Counted from the stretch's first letter, positions 1-8,848 are shown. The stretch is DNA of 64,000 nucleotides from Arthrobacter sp. Leaf141 (GCF_001424565.1 NZ_LMOL01000045.1:213-64212); one strand, 5' to 3'. Made by a program: numbers and translations. Notes: a model not told the origin generated them from the sequence alone.

Positions 1-1
1 A

Positions 2-280
2 ACCCAACACCAAGAACTCCAGCAACAAGAGCCCGAACACGAGGTCCAACCCCGGCGCCCTGAACACAACCACGAGCACCGGCAATCACAACACGGACAG
101 CGTGAACGCCTCGAGCCCGGTCCAGCGCCGGGCGCCAGTACACGACCATGCCGAGACCAGTCAGGCGCCAGTGCACGGAGAAGACTCAAACGGCACAAGC
201 TCCGTGAAACCCAGCACCGCCGAAGTTTCTCCCTCGCGGATTCATTCCTGGAGAAGTACCTTCACGGCTTGACTACCTAG
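2..280 (+). CDS. C-terminal end of an unrecognised protein (partial)
   Basis: A reading frame is open from the window edge to a TAG at 278-280, about 92 residues, with strong G/C bias at third codon positions, so it is probably the 3' end of a real gene that starts upstream. The visible part is low-complexity: rich in Gln, Glu, His, Arg and Pro, then a basic stretch (RRRLKRHKLRE) and a more ordinary end (ADSFLEKYLHGLTT). No domain is recognisable. A Gln/Arg-rich tail of this kind could belong to many actinobacterial proteins, so no function is proposed. Confidence 0.5.
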   Translation, partial: TQHQELQQQEPEHEVQPRRPEHNHEHRQSQHGQRERLEPGPAPGASTRPCRDQSGASARRRLKRHKLRETQHRRSFSLADSFLEKYLHGLTT

Positions 281-465
281 GAAATGCGGACCGGGGACGT
301 CGGGAATGGAATTCTGGACCCGCCGGGTGAATCCCCGCGCCGATGCCTGACACGGCGCCGATCAAGATCTACTGCCGTCCGGTTCAGCTCGCAGGCCGCC
401 CGGGCACAGCGGGGCGACGCCGGCCAAAACTTCAGCAGCACAGCTGATGGCATCCGAGCCGGGCT
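281..465. other. Non-coding gap
   Basis: This gap lies between two convergent gene ends. I see no convincing gene, and no hairpin followed by a T-run. Confidence 0.4.
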
Positions 466-915
466 TCAGGGGGACACCCTGATGAGGCGCTCGAGTTCAT
501 CCGCAAGTTCAGAGACCGGCCGACGGCCGTCGAGTTCTAAGGTGGCGCCACCCCGAAGCAAAGGCTCGACGTCAAGAATGAACTGAAGAATCTCTGCTTG
601 GTCGGCTGTGGATCGTCCATAGGAGTTGTTGGCCCGCAAAGAGACCCGCTCGATGAGGATCTCCGCCGGTGCACTCAGCAGGACAACAGCGGAAAACCGA
701 TCGTAGAAGGCGCCTTGGTTCTCAACAGTCCCCGAAACAAACAGCGGCATATGCGTCTCGAGCAATGCGGACATCCGGGTCTCGTCCCACGTCCCGTCGG
801 GAAGGACCCAGCCGTCGTAATCCGTGTCGATGGTTCTGTAGCCCCGCCGGGACAACTCGCGCAGCACAGTTGTCTTTCCCGCCCCGGACATTCCGGTAAT
901 CAGAATTCGAGACAT
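466..915 (-). CDS. Small P-loop ATPase/kinase-like protein
   Basis: This 149-residue protein has a clear Walker A motif near its start (GMSGAGKTT, residues 8-16) after a hydrophobic beta-strand, as in shikimate-kinase and adenylate-kinase-like P-loop proteins. The rest (TDYDGW around residues 32-37; a VVLLSAPAEILIERV strand-helix in the middle) matches short AAA-type or kinase-like ATPases common in actinobacteria. There is no obvious substrate-binding signature, so the phosphoryl acceptor is unknown. It stands 35 bases downstream of pxpA on the same strand and could be co-transcribed. The ribosome-binding site is weak. Confidence 0.75.
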   Translation of the reverse strand: MSRILITGMSGAGKTTVLRELSRRGYRTIDTDYDGWVLPDGTWDETRMSALLETHMPLFVSGTVENQGAFYDRFSAVVLLSAPAEILIERVSLRANNSYGRSTADQAEILQFILDVEPLLRGGATLELDGRRPVSELADELERLIRVSP

Positions 916-950
916 GGCAGCCGGAGCCGATTCGACCGGAACCTGACGGC

Positions 951-1700
951 CTAGGCGAACGCCTCCAGCTCCACGCCGGCAGCCTCAAGGCCGGCCCGCA
1001 CGCCGGATGCCATTTCGACGGCACCGGGGGTGTCGCCGTGGATGCACAGCGAGTCGGGCCGGACTTTGACGACCGTCCCGTCCACGGCAACAACTTCACC
1101 CTTGGTGGCCAGCCGGACGGCGCGCTCAACGATTGCGTCGACGTCGTGCAGCACCGCGCCTTCCTGCGACCGCGGAACCAGCGTCCCGTCGCCCCGGTAG
1201 GCGCGGTCCACAAAGGCCTCGACGTAAACCGGGTGGCCCGCTTCCTTGGCCTGTTTGAGCAGCTCCGAGCCGGGGAGGCCCAGGATGGGAAGGCCGGGAT
1301 CGTAGGCATTGACTGCGGCCACAACGGCTGACGCCTGCTCCGCATCGTTGACGAGCCGGTTGTACAGGGCGCCGTGCGGCTTGACGTAGTCCACGGAGGC
1401 ACCAACGGCGTGCGCAACACCGTCGAGCGCGCCAAGCTGGTACAGCACGTCGCCGAACAACTCATCGAAGCTGACGTCCAGTGCGCGCCGGCCAAAGCCT
1501 GCAAGGTCCCGGTACCCCACGTGTGCACCGACTGTCACATCCAGTTCATAGGCGGCGCGGCAACTGTCCAGCATGGTGATGGGATCCCCGGCGTGGAACC
1601 CGCAGGCCACATTCGCGCTGGTAACCAGCTGGAACATCGAAGCGTCGTCTCCCATCTTCCAGGAGCCGAATGATTCGCCTAGGTCAGCGTTGAGATCCAA
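951..1700 (-). CDS. pxpA: LamB/YcsF family protein, 5-oxoprolinase subunit A
   Basis: The 249-residue product starts with the diagnostic motif DLNADLGESFGSWKMGDD and contains NVACGFHAGD, VGAHVGYRD and VKPHGALYN, all typical of the LamB/YcsF family. In bacteria PxpA works with PxpB and PxpC in ATP-dependent opening of 5-oxoproline to glutamate. The pxpB and pxpC partners are not adjacent here, so they must be elsewhere or absent. Its start overlaps the end of the upstream hydrophobic gene by 17 bases, which suggests translational coupling. The length is normal for the family. Confidence 0.9.
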   Translation of the reverse strand: MDLNADLGESFGSWKMGDDASMFQLVTSANVACGFHAGDPITMLDSCRAAYELDVTVGAHVGYRDLAGFGRRALDVSFDELFGDVLYQLGALDGVAHAVGASVDYVKPHGALYNRLVNDAEQASAVVAAVNAYDPGLPILGLPGSELLKQAKEAGHPVYVEAFVDRAYRGDGTLVPRSQEGAVLHDVDAIVERAVRLATKGEVVAVDGTVVKVRPDSLCIHGDTPGAVEMASGVRAGLEAAGVELEAFA

Positions 1701-2499
1701 GTGTGTTGCCTTCCAGCGTGTGATTGTCGGGAGCTGCAGCGTTCAGCGTGAGCTCACCGGGGATGGTGTCCGGCATCGGTCCGAACGCCTCCTTGGCGTT
1801 CGAAACCACCGCGCGTCCCATCATGAGGTTACCGGCTCCACCCACCACCGCGCCGATTCCGAACGGCAGGGCCCGCCCCAACAGCGCCGTTCCCTGGCGC
1901 TTCAGGAGATTCTTGAGGAAGGCTTTCTGGATCTTGTTCCGCACGGCGCCAAAACCGGAGATCGGCATGGCCTTGGAAAAAACGCTGCCCAGTGTCTTGG
2001 TGGTGTTGATGCCGGCACCGCCTGCTGCTTGGCTGCTGAGCGTGCTCAGCAACGACGTGCCCTCCTCGCCCAGCATGATGGCCATCACCATGGTGCTGGC
2101 CTTCTCGGGGTTGGTCAGGCGGATGCCGTGCAGTTCGGCCAGCGACGTCGCGTACAGCGCCGTTGCCTCCAGGAAGCCAACGGTTGCCGCGGCGGACAGG
2201 CCCAGCGACGCAATGGTTCCCACCCCGGGGACGACGGCAGTTGCGCCCACCACTGCCCCTCCGCCGGTTACCGCCCGGATGTAGTCCCGTTCCAGGATGG
2301 CTGCGAGCTGGGCCGCGGTGGCTTTGGGATGCTTTTTCTGCAGCCGTCGGATGTAGGCGAGCACCAGCGGCCGCTGGATCTCCACTGCCTTCAGGAGCAT
2401 GTTGTGGACGCCCGGCTTGGGCTTGCCGTCGGCATCGAACACGGCGTTGTGGGCCGTCTCCTGTGCGATTCGGACTGCGGGATTGCTGCGCTTGGCCAT
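1684..2499 (-). CDS. Hydrophobic conserved protein of unknown function
   Basis: I place the start at the ATG at 2499 because an AGAGGTG ribosome-binding site lies just upstream; the frame is open further but without such a site. The 271-residue product has a soluble N-terminal third (MAKRSNPAVRIAQETAHNAVF), then long Gly/Ala/Val-rich stretches (GGGAVVGATAVVPGVGTIASLG; GRALPFGIGAVVGGAGN) that look like glycine-zipper membrane-interacting segments. It resembles the EcsC-like class of bacterial hydrophobic proteins in general style, but I cannot confirm membership. It overlaps pxpA by 17 bases; whether the two share a role is unknown. Confidence 0.7.
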   Translation of the reverse strand: MAKRSNPAVRIAQETAHNAVFDADGKPKPGVHNMLLKAVEIQRPLVLAYIRRLQKKHPKATAAQLAAILERDYIRAVTGGGAVVGATAVVPGVGTIASLGLSAAATVGFLEATALYATSLAELHGIRLTNPEKASTMVMAIMLGEEGTSLLSTLSSQAAGGAGINTTKTLGSVFSKAMPISGFGAVRNKIQKAFLKNLLKRQGTALLGRALPFGIGAVVGGAGNLMMGRAVVSNAKEAFGPMPDTIPGELTLNAAAPDNHTLEGNTLGSQR

Positions 2500-2654
2500 G
2501 GTCACCTCTGTTAGTCTCGCCGCGGCGGATGCGGCCTTCCCCAATACTAAGGCTGCTTGGGGTTGAACCACCCAGCCGCCGCCCCCGTTCAAGCCCACAA
2601 CCGGGTACTTGGTGCCCACCCCGGAAACCGGATGCCGGACCTAGTATTGGGGAT

Positions 2655-3953
2655 ATGCCCGCCCCCAAAGCCCTGCGACCGTTTGCCCATCGCGAGTACC
2701 GGGTCCTGATTGCAGCCCTGGCCATTTCGATTTTTGGCTCGGGAATGTGGGCCGTGGGCATGGTCTACCAGGTCATCCACCTTGGCGGTGGCCCCCTGGA
2801 CCTGTCCCTCGTCGCAGCCGCCGGCAGCGTGGGCCTGGTGGCGTTTGTCCTGGCTGGCGGCATCGCCGCTGACCGGTTCCCGCAGCGCCGGCTGATCATT
2901 GCCGTGGAGGGCGCCAACCTGGCCGTCATCGCCACGATCACCGCTCTGGCGATGACCGGATTGCTCCAGATCTGGCACCTGGCCATCGGTGCGTTTGTGC
3001 TCGGTATGGGCGCCGCCTTCTTCTTCCCCGCCTACTCGGCCATCCTCCCGCGCATCCTGCCGGCGGAAGACCTGCTGGCCGCCAACGGCATGGAGGGCTC
3101 CATGCGTCCTGTCCTCCAGCAGGCGGCCGGGCCAGCTGTGGCAGGCATCGTGGTGGCGGCGCTGTCGCCGTCGCACGCCGTCGCTGCGGTGGCCGTCTGC
3201 CATTTGCTCGCATTTGCCGTCCTGAATTTCCTCAGCCGCACCGCGCTGGCAACAGCGGATCCCGGCCAGGACCACGGCGCCCTCCGGAAAAACACGCTGC
3301 TGCAGGACCTCCGCGAAGGCGTGAGCTACACGGTCCGGACCCCGTGGCTCCTCTGGACGCTGCTGTGGGCCTGCATCTCGGTGCTGTTCCTGATCGGGCC
3401 CATCGAGGTCCTGCTGCCCTTCGTGGTCCGCGACCAGCTCGCCGGGGATTCCAGCATGTTCGGCTTCCTCCTCGCCGTGATGGGCGTGGGGGCCGCGCTG
3501 GGCTCGCTGCTGACCGCCTCGTTCAGGCTGCCGCGCCACTACCTGACGGTGATGATGGTCTCGTGGGGCGCGGGCAGCCTGCCGCTGGCCGCCGTCGGAT
3601 TCATGGACAGCTTCTGGGCGATCGCCGCGGCCCTGTTTGTGTTCGGCGCCACCGGCAGCGTGGGCATGGTCATTTGGGGAACGCTGCTGCAACGGCGCGT
3701 CCCCCGTCACCTGCTGGGCCGCATTTCCAGCCTGGACTTCTTTGTGTCATTGGCCCTGATGCCGGTGTCCATGGCCCTGGCCGGTCCCGCCGCGGAGGTC
3801 CTGCCCATCTGGCTGATCTTCGCGGTGGCCGGCGGCGTCTGCCCCATCATGGCCGTGGTGGCCATGGTTGTTGCCCGGATGCCGGACGACGAGTTGGCGC
3901 ACCCCCTGGACACCGAACCTGCAATGGAAAGCACGACGCCGGCAGGAGACTGA
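2655..3953 (+). CDS. MFS transporter, EntS-like exporter
   Basis: This 432-residue protein has 12 predicted membrane segments. It begins with the PFAHREYRVLIAALAISIFGSGMW pattern found in the EntS-like (MFS_3) drug and siderophore exporters, and has the loop motif GGIAADRFPQRR between TM2 and TM3. I start it at the ATG at 2655; the frame extends upstream, but that part overlaps the divergent neighbour and lacks the family pattern. The substrate is unknown. EntS relatives export siderophores or small hydrophobic molecules, but it is not next to the siderophore operon of this window. Confidence 0.85.
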   Translation: MPAPKALRPFAHREYRVLIAALAISIFGSGMWAVGMVYQVIHLGGGPLDLSLVAAAGSVGLVAFVLAGGIAADRFPQRRLIIAVEGANLAVIATITALAMTGLLQIWHLAIGAFVLGMGAAFFFPAYSAILPRILPAEDLLAANGMEGSMRPVLQQAAGPAVAGIVVAALSPSHAVAAVAVCHLLAFAVLNFLSRTALATADPGQDHGALRKNTLLQDLREGVSYTVRTPWLLWTLLWACISVLFLIGPIEVLLPFVVRDQLAGDSSMFGFLLAVMGVGAALGSLLTASFRLPRHYLTVMMVSWGAGSLPLAAVGFMDSFWAIAAALFVFGATGSVGMVIWGTLLQRRVPRHLLGRISSLDFFVSLALMPVSMALAGPAAEVLPIWLIFAVAGGVCPIMAVVAMVVARMPDDELAHPLDTEPAMESTTPAGD

Positions 3954-3974
3954 CGCGGCGGCGCGCCCGCCGCG
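3954..3974. terminator. GC hairpin between convergent genes
   Basis: CGCGGCGG (3954-3961) pairs perfectly with CCGCCGCG (3967-3974) over a 5-base loop, immediately after the MFS stop and facing the end of the GH65 gene. There is no T-run. A bidirectional terminator is likely from position alone. Confidence 0.4.
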
Positions 3975-4004
3975 CCAGTCCCCTTCGTCCTGCTGCCTCG
4001 GCGC

Positions 4005-6347
4005 TTAGTTGCGGCCGCGCACCAACGGAATGCCCGCCGTCGGAAGTCCCGTGGGGAAGACTGTGGGCTCCGGCTCCGGAATGTCTGCCAGCTCCACCCG
4101 GACCGGGTCGCTGCCCACGGTGACCTTACTGCCCCGGACGTCCACGTCCAGCGGGTCGCCGTCACTGACCGTCAGGGTGATGGCGCCCTGGGTCAGTTCA
4201 ACCCGGAGCAGCCTGCCGCTGATGCGCAGGTGGAAGGACAGCCCTTCCCATTCGGCCGGCAGCCGGGGATCGAAGAACGGCAGCGGCCCCTGATCCCGCA
4301 GGCCGGCGAAACCGCAGACCAGTGAGCTCCACACGCCGCCCGTCGAGGCAATATGGACGCCGTCGATCGTGTTGCCGTGCGTGTCGTCCAGGTCGATGAA
4401 GGCGGCATCCGTGAAGTGCTTGAGTGATTCCCCGGCATAGCCCACCTCAGCGGCCATGATGCCCTGCACACAGGCGGACAGGGTGGAGTCGCCGGTGGTG
4501 ATCGGGTCGTAGAAGTCGAAGGCGCGCTGCTTTTCTTCCGCACTGAAGTCCTGCCACTGGAGGAACATCGCCAGGACGGTGTCCGCCTGCTTGAGGACCT
4601 GGTGGCGGTAGATGACCAACGGGTGGAAGTGCAGCAGCAGCGGGTACTTGGAGCGGGGCGTGGTCCAGTCCCACGGCTCGAGGGTCATGAAGTCGTTGTC
4701 CTGGGAGTGGACCTGCATCCGTTCGTCAAAGGGCAGGTGCATCAGGTTTGCGGCCGCTTGCCACAGCTGCCGTTCCTCCTGGGTGATGCCCGAGTGCTCC
4801 AGGGCAGCGGCGGCCCGGAGGTTAAAGCGGGCCATGACGTTGGTGTACAGGTTGTCGTTGACCACTGCCGTGTACTCGTCCGGGCCGGTGACGCCATGGA
4901 TGTGGAAGAGCCCGTCCTTGGCGAAGAAGCCCAGAGAGATCCACATCCGCGCGGTTTCGATGAGCAGCTCTGCGCCCATGCCTTCACGGAAACTGGTGTC
5001 CCCGGTAGCCCAGAGGTACCGGTTGGTTGCGAACGCGATGGCCGCTGCGATATGGAACTGCGCGGTACCGGCGGCGTAATAGGCACTGGCCTCAAGCCCG
5101 TTGATGGTGCGCCACGGGAACAGTGCGCCGTCAACGCTCAGTTCCTTGGCGCGGATCTTGGCATCCGGCAGGATCCCGTGCCGGTATTCCAGCACCTGGC
5201 GGGCACCGTCCGGGTTGGTGTACGTCAGGTAGGGCAGGATGTAGACCTCCTGGTCCCAGAAGTAATGCCCCTCGTAACCGGACCCGGTCACGCCCTTTGC
5301 AGGCACGCCTGCAACATCCGCGCGGGCCGTTGCCTGCGCCAGTTGGAACAGGTTCCAGCGGATGGCCTGCTGGAGTTCAGGCTGGCCCGTCACCACGATG
5401 TCGGAGGTGGCCCAGTAGTCCTTGTAGTGGGCTTCGCTTTCCTCGAAGATGTCCTGGACGGGCCGCAGTCCGGCTTCGGCCACCTCGGCGGCGTCCACGG
5501 CGTCGTCCTGCACCGCGGGGCCGGCGGCGTAGCTGACGCTCTTTTCCAGCCGGAAAGGCTCGTCGGCGCTGGCTGCCAGCACGTACCGGACGCTGCTCTC
5601 ATCCTGGTCCACCAGGGTGTCGAACGGCTGGTGGCCCGGCGAGGTCCAGTGGTCCACGGCCAGGCCCACACGCTGCTTCGATTCGGCAGCTTCCCATGAC
5701 AGCCGGAGCGAACCGTCGCCGCCGTCGAGGCGCAGCGGCAGCAGCACGCGCCCGGCGTGCCGGCCTGCGCGGCGGGGGTCGTGGTTGGAGTGGTCCTCCA
5801 CCGGTTGGTCCTGCCGGTTGCTCACGGTGGAGGTCACGTCCAGGGAGACTTGCCGGTCCGCGGCAACCTCCAGCGAAATGCCCAGGCTGCCGCGGCTGCG
5901 GAAGCCAACGGCCCGGCGCTCGGTGGTGGTGACGGTCGCTCCGGAGCGGCACTGCCACCGGATCCGGCACTCGTAGGCACCCGTGGCGAAGTCGACGGAC
6001 CGCCGGTACTCCAGCACCTCGGATTCGGCCAGGCTCAGGGCCTCGCCGTCGATCACCACGGTGAAGTTGTTGGCGTCCGGGATGTAGACGATGCGCTGGC
6101 CCGTCCGGGCGAAGCCGAAGGCGTTCTCCGCGTGCTTGATGTCCCAGATCTCGTGCAGGCCGTTGATGAAGCTGCCGGGAAGGTCTGCATCGGCTGGAGC
6201 CCAGTGCGCGCCGCGGATCCCCAGGTGCCCGTTGCCCAGCGCAAACAGGGTTTCCAGGGTGCCCGCGCTGCCTTGCTCATGGCGCGTTTCCACGAGCTGC
6301 CAGGGGGTGTTGGGGAACCGTTCGCGGTCCGCGGTGATGAAAGCCAT
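4005..6347 (-). CDS. GH65 glycoside phosphorylase (maltose/trehalose/kojibiose type)
   Basis: At 780 residues this is full length for GH65. Landmarks are LETLFALGNGHLGIRG near residue 35, the substrate-binding block YEGHYFWDQEVYILPY in the middle, and HIHGVTGPDEYTAVVNDN holding the catalytic acid Glu491. GH65 enzymes split an alpha-linked disaccharide with phosphate to give beta-glucose 1-phosphate and glucose. The next upstream gene is a beta-phosphoglucomutase, which would turn that product into glucose 6-phosphate, so the pair is a complete intracellular disaccharide pathway. The exact substrate cannot be read from the sequence. No transporter is adjacent. Confidence 0.9.
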   Translation of the reverse strand: MAFITADRERFPNTPWQLVETRHEQGSAGTLETLFALGNGHLGIRGAHWAPADADLPGSFINGLHEIWDIKHAENAFGFARTGQRIVYIPDANNFTVVIDGEALSLAESEVLEYRRSVDFATGAYECRIRWQCRSGATVTTTERRAVGFRSRGSLGISLEVAADRQVSLDVTSTVSNRQDQPVEDHSNHDPRRAGRHAGRVLLPLRLDGGDGSLRLSWEAAESKQRVGLAVDHWTSPGHQPFDTLVDQDESSVRYVLAASADEPFRLEKSVSYAAGPAVQDDAVDAAEVAEAGLRPVQDIFEESEAHYKDYWATSDIVVTGQPELQQAIRWNLFQLAQATARADVAGVPAKGVTGSGYEGHYFWDQEVYILPYLTYTNPDGARQVLEYRHGILPDAKIRAKELSVDGALFPWRTINGLEASAYYAAGTAQFHIAAAIAFATNRYLWATGDTSFREGMGAELLIETARMWISLGFFAKDGLFHIHGVTGPDEYTAVVNDNLYTNVMARFNLRAAAALEHSGITQEERQLWQAAANLMHLPFDERMQVHSQDNDFMTLEPWDWTTPRSKYPLLLHFHPLVIYRHQVLKQADTVLAMFLQWQDFSAEEKQRAFDFYDPITTGDSTLSACVQGIMAAEVGYAGESLKHFTDAAFIDLDDTHGNTIDGVHIASTGGVWSSLVCGFAGLRDQGPLPFFDPRLPAEWEGLSFHLRISGRLLRVELTQGAITLTVSDGDPLDVDVRGSKVTVGSDPVRVELADIPEPEPTVFPTGLPTAGIPLVRGRN

Positions 6348-6505
6348 GCTGTTGGGGTCCTTTGGCGTTTTGCTGGGCAGCCGGTGGGGAGCCGGCCAAG
6401 GCGTGCTGATGTTAAGGCGTGGTGCTGGCGCTCGAAGCGCCGGTACTGCAGGCGGATGTGCTGCTGCTGGGGGTTGCAGCGGTACACCGGGCGGGCCGAA
6501 CAGGC

Positions 6506-7279
6506 CTAGGGCAAGAGTTCCTTGAGGTCATTGACCACCAGGGTGGCGCCGGCAGCGAGAAGGGTTTGCCGCCCGGCTCCCCTATCCACGCCGATGACGG
6601 AGTGGAAGGACCCGGAATGGCCTGCCTGGACGCCGGAAACAGCATCCTCCACCACTACGCAGTCCTCGCTGGGCAACTCCAGCAGCCTGGCGGCGTACTC
6701 GTACGTGGCCGGGCTGGGTTTACCGGGCAGGCCCTCCCGGGCTGCCACCACACCATCAACAACAATGGAGAAGTTTCCGCTGAGGCCCGCAGCCGCCAGG
6801 ACCGAGGGGGCATTCCGGGAGGAGGAGACGACGGCGACCTTGAGTCCCCGCTCCAGCACGGCTTCGAGGAAACGGACAGAGCCCTCGAAGGGTTCAACCC
6901 CTGCGCTCACGATGTCGTTAAAGATGCGGTTTTTCCTGTTGCCCAGCCCCTGGACCGTGCTGTTGGCGGGGTCATCGTCCAGCGGGCCCTCGGGCAGGGT
7001 GATTCCGCGCGAGGACAGGAAGTCGCGGACGCCGTCGAACCTCGGTTTACCGTCAATATGGTCGAAGTAGTCGCTTTCCGTGTACTCCGGCGCCTGCGGG
7101 TGCGCGCTGAGGAATGCTTCGAACAACTCCTGCCAGGCTCTTTCGTGGACCTCAGCCGTCGGCGTCAGGACACCGTCCAGGTCGAAGAGGATTGCGGCAG
7201 CGCCGGTCCAGTCAGTGGTTCCCGTGGCGGCAGCCCCGGCAGTCGAAACAGGTACGTCAGGTGCAGAGGTGTCAGTCAT
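6506..7279 (-). CDS. pgmB: Beta-phosphoglucomutase, HAD superfamily
   Basis: The 257-residue HAD protein carries all four motifs: FDLDGVLTPTAEVH with nucleophile Asp33 and acid/base Asp35, VVSSSRNAP, GKPSPATYEYAARLL with the lysine, and VVVEDAVSGVQAG with the Mg-binding acids. It has a helical cap between motifs I and II. It converts beta-glucose 1-phosphate to glucose 6-phosphate and would act on the product of the GH65 gene 158 bases downstream on the same strand. About 25 extra residues precede the usual start of the domain. Confidence 0.9.
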   Translation of the reverse strand: MTDTSAPDVPVSTAGAAATGTTDWTGAAAILFDLDGVLTPTAEVHERAWQELFEAFLSAHPQAPEYTESDYFDHIDGKPRFDGVRDFLSSRGITLPEGPLDDDPANSTVQGLGNRKNRIFNDIVSAGVEPFEGSVRFLEAVLERGLKVAVVSSSRNAPSVLAAAGLSGNFSIVVDGVVAAREGLPGKPSPATYEYAARLLELPSEDCVVVEDAVSGVQAGHSGSFHSVIGVDRGAGRQTLLAAGATLVVNDLKELLP

Positions 7280-7589
7280 CAGCAGTGCATTTTCCTTTCA
7301 GGCGGCGGGGAGCCGGGAAGACGGTCGCGTGAAACGGGTCACCGCCTGCCCATGCCTGATGTGCAGGGGCGACGGGAAGTTCCGGCGGGCGGCACTGCGG
7401 TGGGCCACGGCCTTGCAGATTATTGCGTTTCTTCAATCATGGGCGCGTTGGTGCTGTGGGACAAACCGGAACCCGCGGATGTCGGTTGCATCGATTTGGG
7501 TCAGCCACCCGGGTTGGGGTCGCCGTGCGCTTCGGCTGGCCCCGAAGCCACCGTCCGTCCTCGTCAGGCCGCGATGACGGCCAAAATCG

Positions 7590-7619
7590 AGTGTAAGCGC
7601 TTACAAATTAGGCTGGCAA
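7590..7619 (-). promoter_or_regulatory. Candidate promoter of pgmB-GH65
   Basis: Read on the minus strand, TTGCCA (7614-7619) and TACACT (7590-7595) are separated by 18 bases, a plausible sigma-70 type promoter. The palindrome at 7592-7605 lies in the spacer and touches the -10 box, where a repressor would block RNA polymerase. Confidence 0.5.
7592..7605. promoter_or_regulatory. Perfect cre/LacI-type operator palindrome
   Basis: TGTAAGCGCTTACA is a perfect 14-base palindrome with a central CG. It fits both the catabolite-responsive element consensus (TGWAANCGNTNWCA) and the general LacI-family operator pattern. Its place inside the candidate promoter argues for repression of the disaccharide phosphorolysis operon by a LacI-family protein. 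No lacI gene is adjacent, so the regulator must act in trans. Confidence 0.75.
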
Positions 7620-7682
7620 CTGTTTTTCCGCTCGGGTTGTGCTGTGACGGATTTCTCAGGGTGCGGGTGCGCAGTTACCTCC

Positions 7683-8300
7683 TCAGCGCAGCACATAGTG
7701 ACGCAGGAACGCGCCAACATCGGACATCTCCGTCTTGGACATGGCGTGCCCCATCCCGGGGTAAGTCCTCGCGGTCAACAAGGTGTGCTCGTCCAGCCAT
7801 TCCCCGGTATAGGCAGTGGCATCCTCGTTGATCACCAGGTCCGCCTTGTCCCGTCCCCAAAAGAACGGCGGCTTGGTCTCGAAGGAGTCCGTCAGCGTCA
7901 GGAGTTCGTTGTTCAGCACAAAACCGGAGAGGCCCACCACCGCCGAGTAGGACGCCGGATGCAGGCGCAGCAGTGTGCTGGCCATGGCCATGCCCTGCGA
8001 ATAGCCCAGCAGGCTCACGCTTGAATGCTGACTCCTGACTGAGTTGATCCAGTCATGGACGGAGTTGGTCACCCGCACCACGTCGGCGAAGTCGTTGGCC
8101 AGGAAGTAGTCCAGCAGGAACCAGCCATAGTGGTCACCAATGTCCATGGGCGCCCGGACCGCAGCGAAGGTGAACTCCGGGGGCAGGAATTCGAAGAGCC
8201 GCACCATGCGGGACTCATCGGTGCCATAGCCATGCATCATCACCAGCAAGGGGGTGCCGGCGCGCTGATCCTCCGGTTTGGACCACACCACAGTTTCCAT
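7683..8300 (-). CDS. Alpha/beta hydrolase, phospholipase/carboxylesterase family
   Basis: The 205-residue protein has the oxyanion motif LLVMMHGYGTDES near the start, the nucleophile elbow GYSQG with Ser101, an acidic loop (WGRDKADLVINED, Asp151 or Asp154) and PGMGH with His185, a complete catalytic triad. The length and order match the small serine esterases of the phospholipase/carboxylesterase family, which hydrolyse short acyl esters or thioesters. No signal peptide is seen, so it is cytoplasmic. The natural substrate is unknown. Confidence 0.85.
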   Translation of the reverse strand: METVVWSKPEDQRAGTPLLVMMHGYGTDESRMVRLFEFLPPEFTFAAVRAPMDIGDHYGWFLLDYFLANDFADVVRVTNSVHDWINSVRSQHSSVSLLGYSQGMAMASTLLRLHPASYSAVVGLSGFVLNNELLTLTDSFETKPPFFWGRDKADLVINEDATAYTGEWLDEHTLLTARTYPGMGHAMSKTEMSDVGAFLRHYVLR

Positions 8301-8590
8301 CGCACCAGCCTAGCGAGGCGAAGGCAGGGCAGGTGCCACGGCAGGACAGGTCAGGACAGGTGCCAGGGCCTGGGCCGCCGCCGGCGCCGCCCCCGGCCCC
8401 GGGCAAGAGACGCCGCGATCCTCCGCACTACACCATCGGCACCAGGGGTAACTCCTGCACCAGTCAGGCGCCATAGGAAGACGGCTCCCGAATTCATTGA
8501 ATACCGCCCGATTGCGCGGTAGCGTGGCGCTGGACGGACAGCATGCTTAGTAGTAGCGCATCCGCACCAATCGGCTTCTAAGGAGCAATT
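8301..8590. other. Divergent intergenic region
   Basis: This gap separates the hydrolase and the DUF6458 gene and must carry promoters for both. It contains short imperfect repeats of GGACAGGT and GCAGGTGCCA around 8328-8365. I see no gene and no clear operator. Confidence 0.4.
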
Positions 8591-8848
8591 ATGAGAATTG
8601 GCTCGTCAATCTTCCTCATCGCACTCGGCGCCATTCTTGCCTGGGCGATTGCCCCCGGCCTGATCCCCTTTGTGGACCAGGCCATGATTGGGTACATCCT
8701 GATCGCCGCAGGTGTTGTGGGCCTGATCGCATCCCTCATCCTCGCCTCGCCGGGGCGCACGCGGCGGGTCAGCGAAACGCGCTCCGTGGTGGACCCCAAC
8801 ACCGGCGAGCGCATCACCCGGAACGAAAGCCGCGACGGCGGCATCTGA
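8591..8848 (+). CDS. Small membrane protein, DUF6458 family
   Basis: This 85-residue protein has two hydrophobic helices (IFLIALGAILAWAIA and MIGYILIAAGVVGLIASLIL) and a charged C-terminal tail (SVVDPNTGERITRNESRDGG), the usual layout of DUF6458 proteins of actinobacteria. Function is unknown. The start has an AAGGAG site a few bases upstream. It is monocistronic and followed directly by a doubled terminator. Confidence 0.85.
   Translation: MRIGSSIFLIALGAILAWAIAPGLIPFVDQAMIGYILIAAGVVGLIASLILASPGRTRRVSETRSVVDPNTGERITRNESRDGGI

Larger units (their letters stand above)
7280..7682. other. Upstream region of the GH65/pgmB operon
   Basis: This 403-base gap holds the operon's likely promoter and operator at its far end (7590-7619), which leaves a leader of roughly 300 bases before pgmB. 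I see no gene in the leader. Confidence 0.5.

Noticed and set aside
2..280. C-terminus of a DUF222/HNH endonuclease, common in Arthrobacter
   Set aside because: Only a low-complexity tail is visible; no HNH or DUF222 residues can be seen, so the family cannot be claimed.
2163..2654. N-terminal extension of the EntS-like MFS gene
   Set aside because: The frame is open upstream, but this part overlaps the divergent gene, is Pro/Arg-rich and lies outside the family pattern, which starts at 2655.
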